Below, in pieces: positions 21,455-26,098 of a stretch of DNA of 26,098 nucleotides. Below the pieces are notes generated by a model that made no database searches, was not told the origin of the DNA, and saw only the letters and a list, made by a program, of their open reading frames with translations. How positions within the stretch are numbered: the stretch's first letter is position 1; each line of letters opens with the position of its first letter. A program made the translations under genes and the position numbers. This DNA comes from Acetothermia bacterium UBA3571 (GTDB lineage: Bacteria > Bipolaricaulota > Bipolaricaulia > Bipolaricaulales > Bipolaricaulaceae), in assembly GCA_002375995.1 (NCBI GenBank), contig DFNI01000040.1, positions 1 through 26,098 on the forward strand, written 5' to 3'.

Positions 21455-24330
21455 CCCGACCTCCTCAACATCCGCAGGAGCTTTTCGACCAAGTCCACCA
21501 CCTCGTCCACGCCCGCGTCGATCATGATTTTGTACACCCGCTTTCTAAGTTCCCGTTCCTGAGAGGCGTCTCTTTCCCAGTGCGGAAGCTCACCGAGAGC
21601 CCTCTCCACTTCCCGCGCGATACCTTCTGCCCCCGCTAGGCCCTCTCGTTTGAGGTACCAGAAGACCGCGAACCCCTCGGGCGAAAGCTCCGAGCCCTCC
21701 CGGGCCCGCTCCGCCTCCCGCAGCTCGGCCACCAATTCCTCCAGCTCCCGCAGGGCCTCTTGGCTCGAAATCTGCCGCTCTTGGAACAGCTTGGCGATGG
21801 TCTCCGCCCGCTCGCCGATGGGGATGAGATAAGGATCCCTATCTTTCCGATCCGCAACCAGCTTGTAGAAGGCCTTGATCAGGTTGAACACCCGTACCGT
21901 CTCCGGGACGTCCGCCTGGGCCAGCTTCTCCAGCGCCCGGCTGTCCAGGGCATACACCGGCCCCAACTCGCCGACCCCAGACGTTTGAGAGTGTTTCTGC
22001 ACGATCTCCGCTGTCTTCCGGAGGAAGCTCCGGTCCACGGGGCTTCCCGGCTCGTATGCCTCCCTCACAAGCCGGTAGATCCTGACGAGTTCCTGATAAT
22101 CGGCGAGATAAGGGCGCAAGAACGGATCGGGAGATAGGATCTCGTAGAGTTCCTCCAGCTCCCGGAAGAATTTATAAAACTCTTCACGCCGCTCATGATC
22201 GCGGAAGAACTCGAGCACCGCCTCCACGGCCTTGTCCCCGCTCTTTCCTTGCTCGAGGGCAAGGTATTTCTCCCGACCCTCTTCCATAAGGGTGCCGAAT
22301 CGCCCCTGGAGGACGTCTATCCCCTGCACCACCCCGGTCACGTCCTTGGAGTCGAAGGCCAATGCCCGCTCCAGCTTGTCGAAGATCCCCACGAAGTCCA
22401 GGATGAGCCCCGCCGTCTTGCGCCTCCCTTCTCCCTCATAGGGGCGGTTTACCCGAGCGATGGTCTGGAGGAGCACATGGTCCCGCATGGGCTTGTCGAG
22501 GTACATGCAGTAGAGGATGGGGGCGTCGTAACCGGTAAGCAGTTTTTCGGTGACGATCAGGATTTTAGGGAGTTCTCCGGGTTTGCGAAAAGCCTTGCGG
22601 ATCTCTTTTTCCTTGTCTTCGCTTAGGTGATACCGTCTGAGTGAATCCGGGTCATTGTGTCCCCGGCTGATCACCACCTGGGACCACTCCGGCGGGAGCC
22701 AGCGGTCCAGTTGCTCTTTGTAAAGGGCACAGGCCTCCCGGTCCACGGCCACCACGAACGCCTTAAACCCCATGGGATCCACGTACTTCCTGAAATGGTC
22801 GGCGATAAACTCCGCCACCTTCTCCACCCGGGAGGGGCTCTTGAGCATGTTCTTCAGAGTGACCGCCCGATCCAACACCCGGTTGAGCTCCTCCACATCG
22901 TTCACGCCCTCCAGCTCGGCCAGCGCCCAGAACTCCCGCTCCATGGCGTCCCGGTCGGCGATGAGCTTGTTGGGAGCGAGCTGGTAGTGCAGGGGCACGG
23001 TGGTGCCGTCCTCGATGGACTCCCGGATGGAGTACTTGTCCAGGTATCCCCTAGGATCGTCCGTGCCGAACGTCTTGAATGTCCCCTTGCCGTGGGCCGT
23101 CCTGTCGATGGGGGTCCCGGTGAAGCCGACGAAGGTGGCGTTGGGGAGGGCACCCATGAGGTAGTTCCCCAGGTCCGCTCCGGTGCTTCGGTGGGCCTCG
23201 TCCACCAGGACGAAAATGTTGTCCCGTGTGTTGATGTTTGCCGGCATGTCGTCGAACTTGTGGATCATGGAAACGATCAGGCCCCGGGTATCCCTGGCCA
23301 AGAGATCCCGCAAGTGCCGCTTGCTCCGGGCCACCTCCACATGTCCGAAGCCCACCGACTCCAGGTTCTGGAAGAGCTGCTGCTGGAGCTCGTTACGGTC
23401 CACGATCATGAGCACCGTGGGGTTTCGGAACAGGGGATCCGAAAGCAAAAGCTTCGCCACGGTGATCATGGTGTAGGTCTTGCCGGAGCCCTGGGTGTGC
23501 CAAATGAGACCGCGGCGCTTACCGGGGTCCCGTGCCCGGGCGATCACCCGCTCGGCGGCCCGGATTTGATGGGGCCGGAGCACCACCTTGGAGAGCTCGC
23601 CGTCTTTGCGCACGAACAGGACGTAATCGGTGAGCACCCGCAAAAGCCTCCGGGGGGCCACGAATGTCTTGACCAGCGTCTCGAAATCCCCGCTCTCTTC
23701 GTCCTTCCAGTTGAAGAGGGCCTTCCGGGAGAGGTTCCAGGTGGGGCCGTAATAGAACCGCACGAGGTGGGTGACGGCGAAAAGCTGGGGCAGGGCCATG
23801 AGTTCCGGGCCCTCCCGATGGTAGCGGTGGAGCTGATCCAGAGCCTCGGCGATCCCCTCGAGGCGGGTGGCCGCCTTGGTCTCCACCACCAGCACCGGGA
23901 TCCCATTGATGATGAACACCACATCGGGCCGGATGGTGTGGGTGCCGCTTGTGAAGGTGAACTCATCGGTCACGTGGAAGATGTTGCGTTCCGGATGATC
24001 GGGATCCAAGAAGCGAACGTCCCGCTCCCGGCGCTCCTCCTCCACGAACACCGTTTTCAGACCGGCGAGATACTCCCAGGCGGTCAGGTTCCCCTCGATG
24101 GAGGGGCGGACGGTGATGAAGCGGCGAACGAGTTCCTCAGCTCTGTTCAGGTCTACGTTGCCGGGGTTGAGCCGCTGGAGCTGGCGAACCAGTACCTCGT
24201 GGAGCACCGGGCCGGTTTCCCCCCGCCGCAGCCGCAGGGCCTCCTCCGACGGCAGGTACTCCCACCCCGCCTCCTCCGCGTAGCAGATGAGGGGCTCCTG
24301 CACGCTTCGGCGTTCACTTCCCAGAGGCAT
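21451..24330 (-). CDS. hsdR: type I restriction enzyme R subunit (HsdR)
   Basis: A 959-residue restriction and translocation subunit. The N-terminal nuclease domain has the PD-(D/E)xK set D136, E150 and K152 (RPDVVFIIN, LVVETKAA). The SF2 translocase follows: Walker A TQGSGKT (279-285), LMIVDRNELQQQ, DEAH (377-380), FTGTP (404-408), LLTGYDAP and IARVNRP. A helical C-terminal domain should contact the methyltransferase core. All catalytic residues are present and the length is normal, so the protein appears intact. In a type I system it needs HsdM and HsdS to recognise DNA; neither lies in the 1.8 kb upstream or in the genes downstream. The ATG has no strong ribosome binding site, but the relic copy at 26083 begins at the same residue. 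It starts 17 bases after hicA. Confidence 0.97.
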   Translation of the reverse strand: MPLGSERRSVQEPLICYAEEAGWEYLPSEEALRLRRGETGPVLHEVLVRQLQRLNPGNVDLNRAEELVRRFITVRPSIEGNLTAWEYLAGLKTVFVEEERRERDVRFLDPDHPERNIFHVTDEFTFTSGTHTIRPDVVFIINGIPVLVVETKAATRLEGIAEALDQLHRYHREGPELMALPQLFAVTHLVRFYYGPTWNLSRKALFNWKDEESGDFETLVKTFVAPRRLLRVLTDYVLFVRKDGELSKVVLRPHQIRAAERVIARARDPGKRRGLIWHTQGSGKTYTMITVAKLLLSDPLFRNPTVLMIVDRNELQQQLFQNLESVGFGHVEVARSKRHLRDLLARDTRGLIVSMIHKFDDMPANINTRDNIFVLVDEAHRSTGADLGNYLMGALPNATFVGFTGTPIDRTAHGKGTFKTFGTDDPRGYLDKYSIRESIEDGTTVPLHYQLAPNKLIADRDAMEREFWALAELEGVNDVEELNRVLDRAVTLKNMLKSPSRVEKVAEFIADHFRKYVDPMGFKAFVVAVDREACALYKEQLDRWLPPEWSQVVISRGHNDPDSLRRYHLSEDKEKEIRKAFRKPGELPKILIVTEKLLTGYDAPILYCMYLDKPMRDHVLLQTIARVNRPYEGEGRRKTAGLILDFVGIFDKLERALAFDSKDVTGVVQGIDVLQGRFGTLMEEGREKYLALEQGKSGDKAVEAVLEFFRDHERREEFYKFFRELEELYEILSPDPFLRPYLADYQELVRIYRLVREAYEPGSPVDRSFLRKTAEIVQKHSQTSGVGELGPVYALDSRALEKLAQADVPETVRVFNLIKAFYKLVADRKDRDPYLIPIGERAETIAKLFQERQISSQEALRELEELVAELREAERAREGSELSPEGFAVFWYLKREGLAGAEGIAREVERALGELPHWERDASQERELRKRVYKIMIDAGVDEVVDLVEKLLRMLRRSG

Positions 24331-24347
24331 TTTTCTTGAATTCCCGG

Positions 24348-24599
24348 TTACCGGTAACCGAAAAGCTCCTGCGACAAAGTTTGCCGATCCGTCTCAAGAT
24401 AGCGGGCCACTTCCGTGATAATGCGGCTCAACGTTCCCACTCGCAGTGGTTTGTGCCGCGGAATCGTAATCCGGTGCTCTGTACCTTTAATCGCCGATAC
24501 AAGGCGCATGTGGCTCCCCGTTTGTCTGACCACTTTATAACCGTAACGGGACAGCAACCGTGCCAACTCATCGCCGCCGAGATCACGGGGCAACTTCAT
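24348..24599 (-). CDS. hicA: HicA-family toxin (mRNA interferase)
   Basis: An 83-residue protein of the HicA/YcfA type. The small dsRNA-binding-like fold shows LARLLSRYGYKVVRQTGSH with the catalytic His30 after G28-S29, then HRITIPRHKPLRVGTLSRII. HicA proteins cut mRNA and tmRNA and are neutralised by HicB. The start overlaps the hicB stop (ATGA at 24596-24599), placing antitoxin first, which is a common though not universal order. An N-terminal extension of about 10 residues precedes the usual start. It lies 17 bases upstream of hsdR, in the same direction and probably on the same transcript. Confidence 0.92.
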   Translation of the reverse strand: MKLPRDLGGDELARLLSRYGYKVVRQTGSHMRLVSAIKGTEHRITIPRHKPLRVGTLSRIITEVARYLETDRQTLSQELFGYR

Positions 24600-24814
24600 A
24601 CGGGAATGACTTCCTCCTTTACAAGGTGCAGTCGGATCACCGTAGGGCGTTCCTGTTCATCGAAGTGACAGTGGACAGCATCGCGAACCCGCTCCTTGAG
24701 TTCCTCGAAACTATCGGCTTCGGTGAAAATGGCGTGCCCCAAAGCCCGGGCTTCATAGCCGCCCTCGGGCGATTCCTCCACCAAAAAGATGATCTCCTTT
24801 TCCTTAAGGTTCAT
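24596..24814 (-). CDS. hicB: HicB-family antitoxin, short form without DNA-binding domain
   Basis: A 72-residue partner of HicA. It has the degenerate RNase H-like HicB fold: IIFLVEESPEGGYEARALGH, a FEELKERVRDAVHCHF helix and an RLHLVKEEVIPV end. Many HicB proteins carry an extra helix-turn-helix or ribbon-helix-helix domain for autoregulation; this one ends before that point, so transcriptional control would need another protein. The ATG is preceded by GGGGGAG with 3 bases of spacing, and its first bases overlap the end of a broken nucleotidyltransferase frame (ATGA at 24811-24814). Confidence 0.88.
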   Translation of the reverse strand: MNLKEKEIIFLVEESPEGGYEARALGHAIFTEADSFEELKERVRDAVHCHFDEQERPTVIRLHLVKEEVIPV

Positions 24815-25000
24815 TCACTCCCCCTTTCCCGCGTATAGGCAACATGCACCATCTTCTTCTGTACTCGTTCGCGCATCCAGGGGCGCAGTCCGTCCGAGGT
24901 CACGATATCCACGGAGCTTCCGAGCAACTTCCTCGAAAACTCTTTCAACTCGGCCATCCTTATGTTCCCGCAAGCGCCGCAGGACTTCATCTTTCCCCAT
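24811..25000 (-). pseudogene. broken MNT-type nucleotidyltransferase (antitoxin-like) with deleted core
   Basis: The first frame (ATG 25000) begins MGKDEVLRRLREHK, typical of minimal nucleotidyltransferases. A second frame shows AELKEFSRKLLGSSVDIVTS (from the ATG at 24957), then DGLRPWMRERVQKKMVHVAY, the typical end of the same family. The middle containing the catalytic GSxAR...DxD region is missing and the two ends are in different frames, so this is an internally deleted relic. MNT proteins are the antitoxin half of HEPN-MNT pairs; no HEPN gene is visible. The second frame ends in an ATGA overlap with hicB, suggesting the intact gene once led the hicBA operon. A 61-residue product of the first frame is possible but probably not functional. 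Confidence 0.72.
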
Positions 25001-25020
25001 GGCCGGCTTCCTCTGCAGTC

Positions 25021-25074
25021 ATTTTAAGGTATCCATATCTCTAAGTGGTCGTTTTTCGACAAATGTTTCGCGAA
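25021..25074 (-). promoter_or_regulatory. AT-rich intergenic region with candidate promoter and inverted repeats before the hicBA-hsdR operon
   Basis: The 100-base gap between the winged-helix gene and the broken MNT gene is the most AT-rich in this part. It contains a -10-like TAAAAT (25026-25021 on the minus strand), a GTCG-TTTTT-CGAC inverted repeat (25048-25060) and a TTCGCGAA palindrome (25067-25074). These could be promoter and operator sites; no -35 matches well. Confidence 0.35.
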
Positions 25075-25100
25075 TAAACCCTCGTTTAACAACGCATCCC

Positions 25101-25694
25101 CTATTCCCGTTTTGACGTCTGGGATTGGCTGCTCTTTTGCTCTTTAAACCACTTGCGGCCTTCTTCCGAGATTTCCCAAATGCCATAGGGTGAATCACTT
25201 TTCATCAACCCCTCTCGAACCAACGTATACCGGCACCATTGGGCGGTGTTTCGCCAGCGGACGGACCGCCGATCGGATGGCAAAGGCTGATAATCGTACT
25301 CGTTGAGCACGTCTCTCATCTTCTGTTCTACACGGTCCAAGACTTTGCCAATGGGCGCGCTACCGCCAAGCTCCACTAAGGCTTCTAGAATGGGGAGACG
25401 GAAGGCGTCCTCCGGGGTGCGTAAGCCACGGGGTAGGCGAGACCTTGATCGGCGCTGGCGCTTTCTTTTTGGGGCACGCGGCTTCGATGAGAAAAGGGCG
25501 GTCCATTCTCTTTGGAGCGCCCTGATCTTCTCGCGGAACTCCGCCAGCCGCGTGGCTTCCTCGATAGCGGCTCTGGCCTTGTCGTAATTGCCGTCACGCA
25601 AGGCCCGCGCACCTTCCTCGTTCAGCACATTGGCCACCGCCTCGATTTCCTCAAGAAGGATTTCAAAAGCCTCATTTACCTGGTTTTTGTCCAC
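25101..25694 (-). CDS. winged-helix protein with Mrr N-terminal-type DNA-binding domain
   Basis: A 197-residue protein in two parts. Residues 1-70 form charged helices (EAFEILLEEIEAVANVLNEE, then GARALRDGNYDKARAAIEEA), a probable coiled-coil or helical-repeat module. A very basic linker (KPRAPKRKRQRRSRSRLPRG) leads to a C-terminal winged helix (about 95-185) whose WCRYTLVREGLMKSDSPYGI, then WEISEEGRKW, matches the Mrr_N fold found at the front of Mrr-type restriction enzymes. The nuclease domain is absent. It may be a regulator or DNA-binding accessory of the downstream defence genes; this is inference. An open frame runs to GTG 25703, but GAGGAGG abuts that codon, so GTG 25694, 8 bases from the ribosome binding site, is the better start. 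Confidence 0.82.
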   Translation of the reverse strand: MDKNQVNEAFEILLEEIEAVANVLNEEGARALRDGNYDKARAAIEEATRLAEFREKIRALQREWTALFSSKPRAPKRKRQRRSRSRLPRGLRTPEDAFRLPILEALVELGGSAPIGKVLDRVEQKMRDVLNEYDYQPLPSDRRSVRWRNTAQWCRYTLVREGLMKSDSPYGIWEISEEGRKWFKEQKSSQSQTSKRE

Positions 25695-25702
25695 AGCACC
25701 CA

Positions 25703-25720
25703 CCTCCTCAGAAAATCATA
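25703..25720 (-). promoter_or_regulatory. ribosome binding site and -10 box of the winged-helix gene
   Basis: Minus-strand TGAGGAGG (25710-25703) is 8 bases from GTG 25694. TATGAT (25720-25715), five of six matches to the -10 consensus, lies directly upstream; the -35 region is weak. Confidence 0.5.
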
Positions 25721-25869
25721 AATTTGCGGTAGCCGCGATAGTTGACGGCCCTTTCTACCTCCTCAGATCCCCCACCCTTCGCGGTCCCCTTCGGAGAACA
25801 TGATCAAGCATGAAAGGCGTCTTCTGAATCTTAGTATCAAAAGTAAAGATCTGAACCAATTTTGTCCGC

Positions 25870-25965
25870 TCAGCGCGAAGAAGAGGTCCCAAAAGCTCCG
25901 CATCCGAAAGCGCCTGCGCCCCGCTCTGGGAGCTTTTTTTTCCGGGGGCCGTTCGAGCCCTGGGG
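25870..25965 (-). pseudogene. relic of a second radC, 5' end only, with frameshifts
   Basis: Minus-strand translation gives GLERPPEK, then KLPERGA, then ALSDAELL in three successive frames, matching residues 11-33 of the radC at 20446-21111 (GFERPREKLLERGPEALSDA and onward). The DNA agrees closely, including eleven identical bases at the DAEL codons. The first frame change falls at a run of eight A residues (T8 at 25934-25941 on the + strand), the second at a 2-base loss near 25909-25925. Similarity ends soon after, and no JAMM domain follows. From here to the winged-helix gene (25721-25869) I see nothing else convincing. Confidence 0.8.
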
Positions 25966-25985
25966 TGCCACGCCCGCTTGATCTC

Positions 25986-26083
25986 GCCGCAGGGCCTCCT
26001 CCGGGGGGCAAGTATTCCCAGCCCGCCTCCTCCGCGTAGCGGATAAGGGGCTCCTGCACCGTGTGGCGCTCACTGTAACCCAT
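25986..26083 (-). pseudogene. relic of a second hsdR, N-terminal codons only
   Basis: ATG 26083 begins a frame whose residues 9-27 (VQEPLIRYAEEAGWEYLPP) match residues 10-28 of the intact HsdR with a single substitution before the last position. A one-base insertion in a run of six C (G6 at 26003-26008 on the + strand) shifts the continuing similarity, EEALR, into another frame. Homology stops at 25986, and about 20 bases later the radC relic begins. The rest of hsdR and the metallopeptidase gene are absent, so this is an internally deleted copy of the hsdR-to-radC unit. A 106-residue frame (25763-26083) across it is not a real gene. Confidence 0.85.
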
Positions 26084-26098
26084 CTTCTACAGTTGTGG

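Noticed and set aside
22657..24339. 560-codon open frame on the plus strand opposite hsdR
   Set aside because: It is the mirror of a GC-rich coding region; residues are Gly/His/Val-rich without any domain, and hsdR is unmistakable on the other strand.
25708..25800. Short minus-strand frame ending VERAVNYRGYRKFMIF just before the winged-helix ribosome binding site
   Set aside because: It looks like the tail of a protein, but has no start codon and only about 30 open codons; it may be a remnant, but nothing identifies it.
25763..26083. 106-residue frame at the right end as a functional gene
   Set aside because: Only its first 27 or so residues match HsdR; the remainder runs through frameshifted radC and unrelated sequence.
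1..26098. tRNA, rRNA, CRISPR arrays, insertion-sequence ends
   Set aside because: Intergenic gaps are all short (nearly all under 100 bases) and show no cloverleaf, direct-repeat array or paired terminal repeats by eye.

Overview
The window is GC-rich bacterial chromosome, densely packed, with most cistrons joined by ATGA/GTGA or longer overlaps. Bacterial housekeeping genes (ligA, infB, rbfA, rpmH, radC, phoH) settle the domain. Several features look deep-branching or thermophile-like: RNase HII of archaeal flavour, a stand-alone PUA protein beside an m5C methyltransferase, and heads of operons with a -10 box almost on the start codon. I cannot place the phylum; a deep-branching, possibly thermophilic lineage is only an inference.

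Left part (1-9.0 kb, + strand): the end of phoH, a short 7TM-HD (PgpH-type) phosphodiesterase and ligA form one run. Next come an ABC-class ATPase (PF09818 type), an RsmF/NOP2-type m5C RNA methyltransferase and its PUA partner, which look like an RNA-modification operon. A large exported protein follows (von Willebrand A domain, RTX calcium repeats, Cys-rich linker, three PKD/cadherin-like repeats) and ends at a strong intrinsic terminator.

Middle (9.0-15.0 kb): a small SAM methyltransferase converges, with antisense overlap, on a minus-strand run. That run reads rhomboid protease, rnhB, rpmH, infB, DUF503 (YlxP-like), rbfA, fucose-isomerase-like protein. It keeps the usual infB-ylxP-rbfA core, but rpmH stands in front of infB and a sugar-isomerase-like gene stands behind rbfA.

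Right-middle (15.0-19.2 kb, + strand): a HAD hydrolase, then a tightly coupled PadR regulator, binding protein, FecCD permease and ATPase operon for iron chelate, haem or cobalamin uptake. The last gene overlaps the end of the next minus-strand operon in antisense.

Right end (19.1-26.1 kb, minus strand): a defence-like accessory locus. It reads, in transcription order: an Mrr-N-type winged-helix protein, a broken MNT nucleotidyltransferase, hicB, hicA, hsdR, a minimal YgjP-type metallopeptidase, radC and an unrecognised 456-residue protein. No hsdM or hsdS is visible. At the window edge lies a frameshifted relic that joins the first codons of a second hsdR to the first codons of a second radC. 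The hsdR-(metallopeptidase)-radC unit therefore probably existed twice, and one copy collapsed by an internal deletion. This is the most unusual part of the window.
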